Shown: positions 18,218 through 27,560, counted from the stretch's first letter. The stretch is 64,000 nt of DNA from Hyphomicrobiales bacterium (GCA_900469965.1 UBZP01000018.1:69535-133534), one strand, 5' to 3'. Notes: a model not told the origin generated them from the sequence alone. Program-made: numbers and translations.

Positions 18218-18251
18218 CAAATATAGGCGGCGAACGCGGCTTGTCAATGCA

Positions 18252-18271
18252 ATTGCAAATCATTCGCAAAA
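18252..18271 (+). promoter_or_regulatory. Mur (Fur-family) box 2 upstream of sitA
   Basis: Plus-strand sequence ATTGCAAA followed by TCATTCGCAAAA, 19 of 20 identical to the other site in opposite orientation; centre-to-centre distance is 54 bases. Two separated sites recall the MRS1/MRS2 arrangement described for rhizobial sitA promoters. Confidence 0.7.
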
Positions 18272-18444
18272 ACGATCACCTGCGCCGGCTGGCGACCGGT
18301 TGTTAACCATCGCAAGCGGGAAATGGTCTGCGGGGGCCCGCCGTGCCGGCCCTTAAGGTTTCCGAAACGTCCCGGGAAATACGGTGGTTCCCATTCCGCG
18401 CCTCCCTGGGGCCGTCTTTTCACTTCAAAGAGTGGTGCGTCCCG

Positions 18445-19128
18445 TTGAAGCTTCTCCCGTCAAAACTGCGGCTGCCGAAGAAGGTGCTGATCCTGCTTGC
18501 CGGCGTGATCGTTTTGACGGGGGCGTCCGGGGCGGTGGCCGTGTTCGTCGGCCGCGACGCCATCCTCGGCCCGCCGGAGGAGCGAATTTCAGGGGTCGCC
18601 TGCACGACCGTGCTGACGGTCAGGCAGAACCGGGACGGACAGGAATGGCTGCGCCGCTATATCCGCGCCAAGGCCGATGACGGCGACATGCGGATCAAGA
18701 CCGCGCTCAGGGTGGCCGGGGCGCTTTCCAACCAGGAAAAGGCCGATCTCTACCAGGTGGTCCTGCTCGACGAGGCAGGGCCGGCGTCGCGGGCGGACAT
18801 GCGCGGCCGGGCGATCGGCGCGGAGGTGCTGTTTTCACGCGAGCCCGGCAAGATCGCCGGCCTGACGGCGCCGTTCCAGGCGAGTTACGCCGAAGGCGCC
18901 GCTGCGGAGAACGGCGAGTTCTATGGCGAGCGCAAGGCGCTGAAGCTGGACGAGATCAAGGGCATCGTGACCGCGATGGCCGACCGGACGGACTGTCTGG
19001 ACCCGGCGGCTGCCGGCGAGGACGCTACGGCGTCCCATGGCGAGGCGGCGGCCGAAGAACCTGCCGCCGAGGCGGCACACGGCAGTGGCGAGGCCGAGCC
19101 CGAGGAGCACGCGGCAGCGGCGCACTGA
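18445..19128 (+). CDS. Conserved membrane-anchored protein of unknown function
   Basis: I do not recognise a named family. From a TTG start at 18445 the protein has 227 residues: a basic N-terminus (KLLPSKLRLPKK), one membrane segment at about 14-36 (VLILLAGVIVLTGASGAVAV), an exported domain of about 140 residues with two cysteines (ISGVACTTVL and MADRTDCLD), and an acidic Ala/Glu/His-rich tail of about 40 residues. The open frame reaches back to 18343, but the upstream residues do not look like protein of this class. AAAGAG lies 11 bases before the TTG; the start is uncertain. The exported region mentions no enzyme motif. It is convergent with lysS, separated by a terminator. Confidence 0.6.
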   Translation: MKLLPSKLRLPKKVLILLAGVIVLTGASGAVAVFVGRDAILGPPEERISGVACTTVLTVRQNRDGQEWLRRYIRAKADDGDMRIKTALRVAGALSNQEKADLYQVVLLDEAGPASRADMRGRAIGAEVLFSREPGKIAGLTAPFQASYAEGAAAENGEFYGERKALKLDEIKGIVTAMADRTDCLDPAAAGEDATASHGEAAAEEPAAEAAHGSGEAEPEEHAAAAH

Positions 19129-19233
19129 GCGCTGGAGGCTGACCTCCGCGCCGCATGCCAGGGAAACAACCGAAGCGCGCGCCCACGGGCACGTTCCACG
19201 CCTGAAGCAGCCCGTACTCCCGGCATTACGAAA

Positions 19234-19260
19234 AAAACCCCGCGCATGGCGCGGGGTTTT
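19234..19260. terminator. Bidirectional Rho-independent terminator
   Basis: AAAACCCCGCGC, loop ATG, GCGCGGGGTTTT: an eight-base-pair GC stem flanked by A and T runs on both sides, so it can stop transcription from the gene at 18445 and from lysS, which converge here. Confidence 0.88.
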
Positions 19261-19289
19261 CGCTTTCCTGGACCGAGGTATACGGCCGA

Positions 19290-20786
19290 TCAGTCGGCCT
19301 TCGCCCGGCGGGCCGGGAACAGGATGACGTCGCGGATCGACGGGGCGTTGGTCAGGAGCATGATCAGGCGGTCGACGCCGACGCCGAGGCCGCCGGCGGG
19401 CGGCATGCCCTGGTCGATCGCATCGAGGAACTCGTCGTCCAGCTGCTTGGCCTTCTCGCCGCGGGCATGCGCCTGCTCCAGCTGCTCGACCATGCGGGCG
19501 CGCTGTTCTTCCGGGTCGTTCAGCTCGGAGAAGGCGTTGCCCAGTTCCCAGGTGTTGCAATAGGTCTCGAAGCGCTCGACGAGGCGCGGCTCACCCGGCA
19601 CTTCCTTGGCGAAGGGCGAGATGTCCTTGGGGAAGTGGGTGACGTGCGCCGGCTGGATCAGCGTCGGCTCGACCTTCTCCTCGAAGATGAAGGCGAGGCA
19701 TTCGCCCCAGGTCCAGTCCTTCTCCACCTCGAAGCCGGCGGCCGTCGCGGCAGCGCGGGCCTCCTCGTCGGTCTTGAGGCCCAGGAAGTCGATGCCGGTC
19801 ACTTCCTTGACGGCGTCCGGCATCGGCACCCGCCGGAACGGGCCCTTGAAGGAGAGCTCCTTGTCGCCGTAGGTGAACTCCGTCGAGCCGTGGATCTTCA
19901 TCGCCAGTTCGGCGAACATGCGCTCGACGAGGTCCATGATGTCCTCGTAGTCGGCATAGGCCCAGTAGCACTCCATCATGGTGAACTCGGGATTGTGACG
20001 GGTCGAGACGCCTTCGTTGCGGAAGTTGCGGTTGATCTCGAACACCTTGTCGGTGAGGCCCGATACCAGCGTGCGCTTCAAGAACAGTTCCGGCGCGATG
20101 CGCAGGTACATGTCGAGCTTCAGCGTGTTGTGGTGGGTCTTGAAGGGCTCGGCGGTGGCGCCGCCATAGACCGAATGCAGCATCGGCGTCTCGACTTCCA
20201 TGAAGCCGTCGTTCTCCATGAAGCGGCGGATGCCGGAGACGATCTTCGAGCGCTGCTGGAAGCGGAGCTTGGATTCCTCGTTGGTCATGATGTCGAGATG
20301 GCGCTTGCGGTAGCGGATCTCGACATCGGCGACGCCGTGCCATTTCTCCGGCATCGGCAGCAGCGACTTGGTCAGCATGATGATCTGTTGCGCGTTGATC
20401 GTCAGCTCGCCGCGCTTGGTGCGCCGGACGACGCCGGTGACGCCGATGATGTCGCCGAGATCGATCATCGGCAAGAGCGCGCGGGCCTCTTCGCCGGTGA
20501 CGTCCTTGTGGGAGAAGATCTGGATCTTGCCCGAGGCGTCATGGAGGTCCATGAACATGCCGGAATTGCGCGAGGAATAGACGCGGCCGGCGACGGTGAC
20601 GACGTCGCCGCTCTCGGTGTCGGGCTCGAGGTCTTCGTATTTCTCCGCCAGTTCCGCATTGGTGATCGTGCGGTGGAAATGGGCCGGATAGACGTCGCCG
20701 ACCTGCTGGCGCAGAAGATCGAGCTTCTGGCGGCGCACTTCGGTCGCGTCGGAGGACAGGGCGGCGGTTGTGTTCTTGTCGTTCAT
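19290..20786 (-). CDS. lysS: Lysyl-tRNA synthetase, class II
   Basis: Charges tRNA-Lys. The 498-residue protein has an N-terminal OB-fold anticodon-binding domain (about residues 65-150), and the class II core with motif 2 (FEINRNFRNEGVSTRHNPEF) and motif 3 (GLGVGVDRLIMLLT near the C-terminus). AAGGA precedes the ATG, and the gene starts ten bases after gltX, so the two synthetase genes form an operon. Confidence 0.96.
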   Translation of the reverse strand: MNDKNTTAALSSDATEVRRQKLDLLRQQVGDVYPAHFHRTITNAELAEKYEDLEPDTESGDVVTVAGRVYSSRNSGMFMDLHDASGKIQIFSHKDVTGEEARALLPMIDLGDIIGVTGVVRRTKRGELTINAQQIIMLTKSLLPMPEKWHGVADVEIRYRKRHLDIMTNEESKLRFQQRSKIVSGIRRFMENDGFMEVETPMLHSVYGGATAEPFKTHHNTLKLDMYLRIAPELFLKRTLVSGLTDKVFEINRNFRNEGVSTRHNPEFTMMECYWAYADYEDIMDLVERMFAELAMKIHGSTEFTYGDKELSFKGPFRRVPMPDAVKEVTGIDFLGLKTDEEARAAATAAGFEVEKDWTWGECLAFIFEEKVEPTLIQPAHVTHFPKDISPFAKEVPGEPRLVERFETYCNTWELGNAFSELNDPEEQRARMVEQLEQAHARGEKAKQLDDEFLDAIDQGMPPAGGLGVGVDRLIMLLTNAPSIRDVILFPARRAKAD

Positions 20787-20796
20787 CGTTGTGTCC

Positions 20797-22266
20797 TTAC
20801 TTGCCGCTGCCGGTCATGGATGCCACCACCTTGGCGGCGACTTTCAGACGCTGGCGGACGACGGAGCGGCCGAGGATGGCCATCGAGTCGAACAGCGGCA
20901 GCGAGCGCGACGAGCCGGAGACGGCGACGAAAAGCGGCGCCAGCACCACCTTCAGCTTCTTGTCCATGCGCTCGGCGATGGCGCGCAGCTCCGCCTCGAT
21001 GCTCTCGACGTTCCACTCGAAGATCTTCTCCAGGTCCGGTTGGACGATGTTGAGGATCTCCAGGATTTCCTCCGGCGTCGACTTCACCTTGGCGAAGGCG
21101 GCCGGCTCCAGCCCGAGGTCGGACTTCAGCAGGAAGCCGGCGAGCTCGGGCAGTTCGCCGAGCTTGGTGATGCGCGACTGCGACAGCTTCAGGCCTTCCT
21201 TCAGCCGGTCGTTCTCCATCGCCCAGGCGAGCACGCGGGCGGCGAATTCCTCTTCCGAGAACTTCTCGCGCAGCCAGCGGCCGTTCAGCCAGTCGAGCTT
21301 CTGGATGTCGAAGATGGCGCCGGATTTCGACAGGTTCTCCGGGTCGAATTTCGCCGCCAGTTCCTCCATCGTCATCAGTTCCTCGCCCTCGGCGATCTGC
21401 ATGAAGAACAGGCCGAGGAAGTTCATCAGCGCTTCCGGCACGTAGCCGAGCGCCGAATAGTAGGAGATCGAGGTCGGGTTCTTGCGCTTCGACAGCTTGG
21501 ACTTGTCGGCGTTGCGCATCAGCGACAGGTGCATGAAGACCGGCTGGTCCCAGCCGAAGTAGCGGTAGAGCAGGATGTGCTTCGGTACCGAGGCCAGCCA
21601 TTCCTCGCCACGGGCGACATGGGTGATCTTCATCAGATGGTCGTCGATGACGTTCGCCATGTGATAGGTCGGCATGCCGTCGCCCTTGATGAGCACCTGC
21701 ATGTCGACGCTGTCCCACGGGATCGAAACGTCGCCGTAGACGCCGTCGGTGAAGTCGCAGGAGCCCTCGGCCGGGATCTTCATGCGGATGACGGAGCTCT
21801 CGCCGGCCGCCATCTTGGCGGTGACTTCCTCGGCGCTCAGGTGCAGGCAGAGGCCGTCATACTTCGGGGGCTTGCCGGCGGCGCGCTGGGCCTCGCGCAT
21901 CTGCTCCAACCGCTCGGGCGTGCAGAAGCAGCGGAAGGCATGGCCCTTGTCGAGCAGTTCCTGCGCATAGGGCTGGTACATGTCCTTGCGGTCGGACTGG
22001 CGATAGGGGCCGTAGGGGCCGCCGATGTCGGGGCCTTCCGACCATTCCAGCCCGCACCACTTCAGCGCGTCCAGCACCTTCGTCTCGAACTCCGGGGTCG
22101 AGCGGGTCGCGTCGGTATCCTCGATGCGCAGGATGAAGGTGCCGTTGTTCTTCTTCGCGAAGAGATAGTTGAACAGCGCGATATAGGCGGTGCCGACATG
22201 CGGCTCGCCGGTGGGGGAGGGTGCGATGCGGACGCGTACGGGGGCGTTCGTGTCGGAAGTGCTCAT
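20797..22266 (-). CDS. gltX: Glutamyl-tRNA synthetase (GluRS), class I
   Basis: Charges tRNA-Glu, and in many alphaproteobacteria also tRNA-Gln as the first step of the transamidation route. The 489-residue protein has the HIGH-like signature as APSPTGEPHVGTAYIALFN (about residues 16-34) and the KMSKS-like KLSKRKNP near 255. Alphaproteobacteria often carry two gltX paralogues; the atypical HVGT in place of HxGx consensus is common in the lysS-linked copy. Position immediately upstream of lysS is conserved in rhizobia. Confidence 0.94.
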   Translation of the reverse strand: MSTSDTNAPVRVRIAPSPTGEPHVGTAYIALFNYLFAKKNNGTFILRIEDTDATRSTPEFETKVLDALKWCGLEWSEGPDIGGPYGPYRQSDRKDMYQPYAQELLDKGHAFRCFCTPERLEQMREAQRAAGKPPKYDGLCLHLSAEEVTAKMAAGESSVIRMKIPAEGSCDFTDGVYGDVSIPWDSVDMQVLIKGDGMPTYHMANVIDDHLMKITHVARGEEWLASVPKHILLYRYFGWDQPVFMHLSLMRNADKSKLSKRKNPTSISYYSALGYVPEALMNFLGLFFMQIAEGEELMTMEELAAKFDPENLSKSGAIFDIQKLDWLNGRWLREKFSEEEFAARVLAWAMENDRLKEGLKLSQSRITKLGELPELAGFLLKSDLGLEPAAFAKVKSTPEEILEILNIVQPDLEKIFEWNVESIEAELRAIAERMDKKLKVVLAPLFVAVSGSSRSLPLFDSMAILGRSVVRQRLKVAAKVVASMTGSGK

Positions 22267-22465
22267 TTTTCTTCGGCCCGGTCGAAATGCGGTGAAGCCG
22301 CCCGCCGGAGGAAGTACCGGGTGATCGGCTCATGCTTGTAAGGGAGGGAACGCCCGATGGGTCGCCGGAAAAGTGGCGGATCCGGAGCTTTCCGTTTGGG
22401 CTGGGGTGAGACCACATTCGACCCGGCGCGTCAAGGGCCGGCGCGTCCGGTCCGCCGCATCCGCG

Positions 22466-24238
22466 CTAGCGGACGGGCCAGACCTGGAGCAGCGCGGGGA
22501 CGCTGACGAGGATGATCAGCAGCGACAGCGGCAGGCCGAGCCGCGGGTAGTCGCTGAACCTGTAGCCGCCTGGTCCCATCACCAGCGTGTTGCACTGATG
22601 GCCGATCGGCGTGAGGAAATCGCAGCCGGCACCGATCGCCACCGCCATAAGGAAGGCCTCGGGCCGATAGGACAGCGCCGAGGCGAAGCTGACGGCGATC
22701 GGCGCCATCACCAGCACGGTTGCGGCATTGTTGAGGAACGGCGTCACCGCCATCGCGCTGACGAGGATCAGCGCCAGTGCGCCGTAGGCCGGCATGCCGG
22801 AGGCGATCGAGCCGAGCCAGCCGGCGATCAGTTCGCTGCCGCCGGTGGTGCGCAGCGTGTCGCTGACGGGGATCAGTGCTGCGAGCATCACCAGGATCGG
22901 ACCGTCGACGGCGCGGTAGGCATCGCCGAGCGGGAGGACCCGAAAGAGCAGCATGCCCACGGCCGCGGCGAAGAAGGCGGTGGCAACGGGGACGGCGCCG
23001 GTCGCGCTGGCGATCATGGCCGCGGCCAGGATGATCAGCGGCACATAGGCGCGCCGGCGCGAACCGAGCAGGATCTGCCGCTGCGCCAGCGGCAACAGTC
23101 CCAGTTCCTGCAGCGTCGGGGGCAGCGTCTTCGTGCCGCCCTGGACCATCAGCACGTCGCCCGGTGCGAGATTGACCTCGCTCAGGCGCTCTGCGAGCCG
23201 CTTTCCCTGCCGGCTGACGGCCAGCAGGTTGATGCCGTAGCTGTGAAAGAGGGCGAGCCTGCGGGCCGAAAGGCCGGCAAGGCGGGAATCGATGGTGACG
23301 ACGACCTCGACCGCGGTGATCTCCTCGCCGGCCGCGGGCGTTTGCTGGATCGGCTTGCCGGAGAGCTTGAGGCCGGCCGCCTCGGTGACGTGGGCGAGTG
23401 CGGTCGGGGTCCCCTCGAGCAGGATCGTGTCGCCCTTCTGCACGGTCACGTCCGGAAGCGGCGCCATCCGGCGCCCCTCACGGATGATCGCGGTCGCGGC
23501 GATGTCGCCTTCTCCCGGCTTCAGGATTATGTTCAGGGTCTTGCCGAGGGCGGTCGATTTCTCCGTCACCGTCGCGTCGGAAGAATAGGTGGACAGTTCC
23601 AGCGCCTCGTCCAGCGACGGGTTCTGCCGGACGCGTTCGGGCACCAGGCGGTGGAGCAGCAGCAGGGACAGGATGCCGGTCACGGTCAGGATGCCGCCGA
23701 CGGCGGTGAAGTCGAACATGGTGAAGCTCTGGCCGGTGATCTCCTGGCGCATGCGCGAAACCACGATGTTCGGCGAGGTGCCGATCTGGGTCATCAGGCC
23801 GCCGAGCAGGGCGGCGAAGGCCATCGGCATCAGGTAGCGCGAGACGGGGACGCCGGACCGGCGCGAGAACTGGAAGGCCATCGGCATCATGATCGCGAGT
23901 GCGCCGATGTTCTTGATGAAGGCGGACATCAATGCGACGGTGACGAGGAGCAGCGCCATCTGCGGGGTGAACCCGGTCAGGTTCGGGAAGAACTTCTGCA
24001 CCGCCCGGTTGATGATGCCGGACCGGGCGACACCCGCACTGACGACGAGCGCGCTGCCGACGATGATGACGATGTCGTCGCTGAAGCCGGAGAAGGCCTT
24101 ATCGAAGGGAACGATGCCGACCGCGACCGAGGCGAGCAGGGCCAGGCACGCGACGATGTCGTAGCGGACGCGATCCCAGACGAATCCGGCCATCATCAGG
24201 ATGATGACGGCGAAGGACAGGATCTGCGGCATTGACAT
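22466..24238 (-). CDS. DASS/SLC13-family transporter with TrkA-C (RCK-C) regulatory domains
   Basis: Inner-membrane anion/sodium symporter-like protein of 590 residues. The N-terminal half of the transporter (helices to about residue 190) is separated from the C-terminal half by two soluble RCK-C/TrkA-C domains (about 195-265 and 280-345; GDTILLEGTP and GDVLMVQGG mark their ends). Conserved transporter segments are FIKNIGALAIMMPMAF and TPFLNNAATVLVMAPIA, each with the Asn-rich motif of the family. Proteins of this layout are proposed to carry sulfate or dicarboxylates. The open frame extends to 24268; the ATG at 24238 has GGAAGGG eight bases upstream. The substrate is unknown. Confidence 0.85.
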   Translation of the reverse strand: MSMPQILSFAVIILMMAGFVWDRVRYDIVACLALLASVAVGIVPFDKAFSGFSDDIVIIVGSALVVSAGVARSGIINRAVQKFFPNLTGFTPQMALLLVTVALMSAFIKNIGALAIMMPMAFQFSRRSGVPVSRYLMPMAFAALLGGLMTQIGTSPNIVVSRMRQEITGQSFTMFDFTAVGGILTVTGILSLLLLHRLVPERVRQNPSLDEALELSTYSSDATVTEKSTALGKTLNIILKPGEGDIAATAIIREGRRMAPLPDVTVQKGDTILLEGTPTALAHVTEAAGLKLSGKPIQQTPAAGEEITAVEVVVTIDSRLAGLSARRLALFHSYGINLLAVSRQGKRLAERLSEVNLAPGDVLMVQGGTKTLPPTLQELGLLPLAQRQILLGSRRRAYVPLIILAAAMIASATGAVPVATAFFAAAVGMLLFRVLPLGDAYRAVDGPILVMLAALIPVSDTLRTTGGSELIAGWLGSIASGMPAYGALALILVSAMAVTPFLNNAATVLVMAPIAVSFASALSYRPEAFLMAVAIGAGCDFLTPIGHQCNTLVMGPGGYRFSDYPRLGLPLSLLIILVSVPALLQVWPVR

Positions 24239-24530
24239 CGACTTACCCTTCCGCCGTGCGGGGCACACCGGCGCATCAGAAATTCGCGCGCGCCGCCAAG
24301 GTTCCGGAACGATCCCGCTCCTGCTTCATTATTGGCACGGGTGGCGCGGCCGTGCCAACCGGACGCGACGGAGATGGAGAACGCAGGGATTTTTCCGGTT
24401 TCTTCCTGCGGCCAACGAAACGGCAGTCGAGCTCCTTACCCGCCCGACCAGCGCCCCCGCTTCCTTCAAAACGCAAGGTCGGCGCGCTTTCGCTCGCCGG
24501 CCCTTTTCATGGCTTGTTGATGGAGGCCGG

Positions 24531-25286
24531 TCAGTGCAGCCGCTGGCTCGCCTTCTTCCTGAGGCGGGCGTTGCGCGACAGCATGTTCAGCACCTCGACC
24601 AGCGCCGAAAACGCCATGGCGGCATAGACGTAACCCTTGGGAACGTGGAAGCCCATGCCTTCGGCAATCAGCGTCGTGCCGATCATCAGCAGGAAGGCCA
24701 ATGCCAGCATGACGATCGTCGGGTTCTTCTCGATGAAGTTCGCGAGCGGCGTGGCAGCCAAAAGCATGACCGTGACGGCGACGACGACGGCCGCCACCAT
24801 GATCGGCAGGTGCGGCGTCATGCCGACGGCGGTGATGATGCTGTCCACCGAGAAGACGAGGTCGAGCAGCAGGATCTGGCCGATGGCGGCGGTGAAGGAG
24901 GCATTCGCCGTCGAGGCGATGAAGTCCTCGTTGTGGTCGTCGGGGTCGACGTTGTGGTGGATCTCCTTGGTGGCCTTCCAGACAAGGAAGAGTCCGCCGG
25001 CGATCAGGATCATGTCCTTCCAGGAAAACCCGTGGCCGAACAGTTCGAAGACCGGCGTGGTGAGCTTGACGATCCAGGCGATCGTACCGAGCAGGGCAAG
25101 GCGCATGACCAGCGCCAGCCCGATGCCGACGCGGCGGGCGGATTCGCGCTGGTCCGGGGGAAGCTTGTTGGTGAGGATGGAAATGAAGATCAGGTTGTCG
25201 ATGCCGAGAACCACCTCCATGACGATCAGCGTTACAAGAGCGATCCACGCTTCTGGGCTCTGCATCAGGGCCAGGATGCTTTCCAT
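24531..25286 (-). CDS. TerC-family integral membrane protein
   Basis: Membrane protein of 251 residues, TerC/YkoY/YgdQ family. Seven or so hydrophobic helices carry the family's acidic motifs, [16 protein letters not shown] (about residues 23-38) and [12 protein letters not shown] near 130-141. Members have been linked to tellurite resistance and, more recently, to manganese efflux and metal loading of exported proteins. Start supported by GGAGAGGAAG. It is 186 bases from the TetR gene upstream and is probably monocistronic. I saw no yybP-ykoY-type manganese riboswitch in front of it. Confidence 0.87.
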   Translation of the reverse strand: MESILALMQSPEAWIALVTLIVMEVVLGIDNLIFISILTNKLPPDQRESARRVGIGLALVMRLALLGTIAWIVKLTTPVFELFGHGFSWKDMILIAGGLFLVWKATKEIHHNVDPDDHNEDFIASTANASFTAAIGQILLLDLVFSVDSIITAVGMTPHLPIMVAAVVVAVTVMLLAATPLANFIEKNPTIVMLALAFLLMIGTTLIAEGMGFHVPKGYVYAAMAFSALVEVLNMLSRNARLRKKASQRLH

Positions 25287-25472
25287 CCGATATCTTCCTC
25301 TCCGGTTTCAGGCTTGGTGAGGCAGGTATGTATGGAGAGTGGGGGAAGTTGCAAGACGGCGACGCCACATGCGGGCGCGAACGGGCGCGCAGAAGGGGGC
25401 AAACCGCCCCGCCGGCGCGCCGCGCGGATCAAATATGCGTGATCCCGGCGCAACGCCGCCGGGTGTGCGGGC

Positions 25473-26150
25473 TCAGGATTGCGGCGTGCCGTAGGCGGCG
25501 AGGAAGACCCGGATGCCGCTGGCGACGATACGCTCGATCTCGGCCTCGGGCGGCGGGGAGGCCATCGTGCCGAACAGGCGGTGCTTGAAAATGCCCACCG
25601 TGGCCAGTTCGAGGAACTGGCGGGCGCCAAGCTCGGTATCGTCGATCGCAAGCCGCCCCCGGGCGACCTGCCGGTCGAGATAGTCCTTGAGAACCGAAAC
25701 CGGGTTCATCGGCGTCGCCGCGAGGAAGCCGCACGCGAGCGTGGGCATGCGCTGGTTGACGGCGAGCACCATGCGCATGGCCTTGATCGTGTATTCGGAG
25801 GAGATGTGGCGGGCGAACAGCGCGCCGAAATCGTGGAGCGCTTCGGCGACGGTCAGGTCCGGGTTCAGCGCATGGCGGGCGGATTCGGTGATGCGGAAAC
25901 GCTCGCGCTGGATGAGCTCGGCGAACAGGTCTTCCTTGTTCTGGAAATAGACGTAGATCGTACCCTTGGAGACGCCGGCGGCGCGGGTGATGTCGTTCAT
26001 GCTGGCCGCGTCGAAGCCCTGCTCCATGAAAACGCGTTTGGCGCCATCGAGGATCTGCTCGCGCTTGACCGGATCTTCCCCGGCGGCACGGCGCCCGCCC
26101 TGCGGCGTCGCGCTGTCTTCGCGGGAGCCTTTCGTTAACTCCGTCTCCAT
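25473..26150 (-). CDS. TetR-family regulator of the adjacent efflux genes
   Basis: Repressor of 225 residues. The helix-turn-helix spans about 25-70 (REQILDGAKRVFMEQGFD, then MNDITRAAGVSKGTIYVYF), followed by a ligand-binding helical domain. The ATG at 26150 is chosen; a TTG at 26162 is too close to the strong AGGAGG for efficient use. It is divergent from an EmrA/EmrB-type pair with two palindromes between, the classical layout for drug-responsive TetR control of a pump. Confidence 0.88.
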   Translation of the reverse strand: METELTKGSREDSATPQGGRRAAGEDPVKREQILDGAKRVFMEQGFDAASMNDITRAAGVSKGTIYVYFQNKEDLFAELIQRERFRITESARHALNPDLTVAEALHDFGALFARHISSEYTIKAMRMVLAVNQRMPTLACGFLAATPMNPVSVLKDYLDRQVARGRLAIDDTELGARQFLELATVGIFKHRLFGTMASPPPEAEIERIVASGIRVFLAAYGTPQS

Positions 26151-26184
26151 CGCGTCCTGCAAAACCTCCTGCCAGATCCGTTTT

Positions 26185-26202
26185 TCGAACCGCGCGGTTC
26201 GA
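26185..26202. promoter_or_regulatory. TetR operator O1 (perfect 18-base palindrome)
   Basis: TCGAACCGC GCGGTTCGA, fully self-complementary, 35 bases before the TetR ATG. Together with the site at 26244-26262 it carries the shared core GAAC-x-GTTC, which suggests one regulator binding both. Confidence 0.75.
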
Positions 26203-26243
26203 TTTGCTCTTGATATGGATCAGATTTGGTATTATGTCAAATC

Positions 26244-26262
26244 GAACTGAACGGTTCAGTTC
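26244..26262. promoter_or_regulatory. TetR operator O2 (19-base palindrome)
   Basis: GAACTGAAC, central G, GTTCAGTTC: perfect arms of nine. It lies 39 bases before the HlyD-type start. A weak sigma70-like TTGATA (26210-26215) lies between the two sites, so repressor at either site would block the promoter. Confidence 0.75.
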
Positions 26263-26300
26263 AATGAATTTCATGTCCTCCTGACATTCCCGGTGAGCAG

Positions 26301-27530
26301 ATGTCCGTCCTAAAGAGTACGAGCAAAGCCAAGGTCCGCCCTGTCGACGACGATTTCGTCGCGGAGCCCGCGGAGCCCGCGGAGGCGCAGCCGGCGGCCG
26401 AAGCCCCGTCTGCGCCGCAGCCCGCCGCGCCGGCGACCGCCGAGCCGGCGCCTGCCGCCGCGCCCGCGAAATCCGGCGGCAAGCGTCGCCTGCTGCCGAT
26501 CCTGCTGCTGGCCGCGCTCGCAGGCGGCGCCTGGTACGGCTACGACTGGTGGACGACCGGCCGCTTCATGGTCTCGACCGACGATGCCTATATCGAGGGC
26601 GATATCGCCACGATCTCGCCGAAGGTCACCGGCTATGTCGCCAAGGTCGAGGTTGCCGCCAACCAGCTGGTCAAGGCGGGCGACGTGCTGGTGACGCTCG
26701 ACGACGGCGACTACCGCAATGCGCTCGACCAGGCCAATGCCCAGATTGAGACCTCGCAGCTGGCGCTGCACCGCATCGATGCGCAGATCGACGGGGCGCG
26801 TGCTTCGCTGGCCCAGGCCCAGGCGCAGAAGGCGGCGCTCGAGGCGGCGGTGCGCGGCGCGCAGATCAACCAGACGCGCGCGAGCGAGCTGCAGTCGAAG
26901 GAGGTCGGCACCACCGCCGATCTCGATACCGCCAATGTCGCGCTCGACCAGGCCCGCGCAAACCTCGCCGGCGGGGAGGCGACCATCGTGTCGGCAACCG
27001 CCAACGTCGCCCTGCTGGAAGCGCAGCGCAAGGAAACCGAAGGGACGATCCGCACGCTCGAGCTGCAGCGCGACAAGGCTGCGCGCGACCTGAGCTTCAC
27101 GGTGCTGAAGGCGCCCTATGACGGTGTCGTCGGCAACCGGTCGGTCCAGGTCGGCGATCTGGTCTCGCCCGGCCAGCGGCTGATGGCGCTGGTTCCGACC
27201 CGCGAGCTCTACATCGACGCGAACTTCAAGGAAACGCAGATCCGCCATCTCGTGCCCGGATCGAAGGTCACCGTCTATGTCGATGCCTTCGACGACGACC
27301 CGATCACGGGGACGGTGGCCTCGATCGCGCCCGCCTCCGGCTCTGTCTTCTCGCTGCTGCCGCCCGAGAACGCCACCGGCAACTTCACCAAGATCATCCA
27401 GCGCGTGCCCGTCCGCATCGCGCTGCCGCAGGAGGCGCTCGACAGCGGTCGCCTGCGGGCCGGCCTCAGCGTGGTCGTCGATGTCGATACCCGCACGGCA
27501 CCCGAGGCAGGCACCGTGGCGGGAAAGTGA
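26301..27530 (+). CDS. HlyD/EmrA-family membrane fusion protein
   Basis: Periplasmic adaptor subunit of a tripartite efflux pump, 409 residues. A cytosolic Pro/Ala/Glu-rich N-terminus (about residues 20-58) is followed by one membrane anchor (LLPILLLAALAGGAWYGYDW, about 67-86), then the biotinyl-lipoyl half (STDDAYIEGDIATISPKVTG), a long alpha-helical hairpin (about 140-250, rich in Ala/Gln/Leu), the second lipoyl half and a beta-barrel. This matches EmrA. It pairs with the DHA2 transporter gene downstream and is divergent from a TetR gene. Confidence 0.9.
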   Translation: MSVLKSTSKAKVRPVDDDFVAEPAEPAEAQPAAEAPSAPQPAAPATAEPAPAAAPAKSGGKRRLLPILLLAALAGGAWYGYDWWTTGRFMVSTDDAYIEGDIATISPKVTGYVAKVEVAANQLVKAGDVLVTLDDGDYRNALDQANAQIETSQLALHRIDAQIDGARASLAQAQAQKAALEAAVRGAQINQTRASELQSKEVGTTADLDTANVALDQARANLAGGEATIVSATANVALLEAQRKETEGTIRTLELQRDKAARDLSFTVLKAPYDGVVGNRSVQVGDLVSPGQRLMALVPTRELYIDANFKETQIRHLVPGSKVTVYVDAFDDDPITGTVASIAPASGSVFSLLPPENATGNFTKIIQRVPVRIALPQEALDSGRLRAGLSVVVDVDTRTAPEAGTVAGK

Positions 27531-27531
27531 G

Positions 27532-27560
27532 TGCTGCGCGCCCATGAAGGGCGCGCAGCA
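27532..27560 (+). other. Strong hairpin between the efflux adaptor and transporter genes
   Basis: TGCTGCGCGCCC, loop ATGAA, GGGCGCGCAGCA: a perfect 12-base-pair stem that begins two bases after the adaptor stop. No T-run follows, so it may be a processing or 3'-end protection signal and not a full terminator. The spacer to the transporter gene is 261 bases and contains a second hairpin, CCACGG/CCGTGG. Confidence 0.5.

Noticed and set aside
24239-24530. Possible small gene between the DASS transporter and TerC genes
   Set aside because: Short frames exist on both strands but none has a ribosome-binding site or recognisable sequence; it looks like promoter region only.
25287-25472. Possible yybP-ykoY manganese riboswitch before the TerC-family gene
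   Set aside because: The interval lacks the conserved internal-loop sequences of that class, as far as can be judged by eye.
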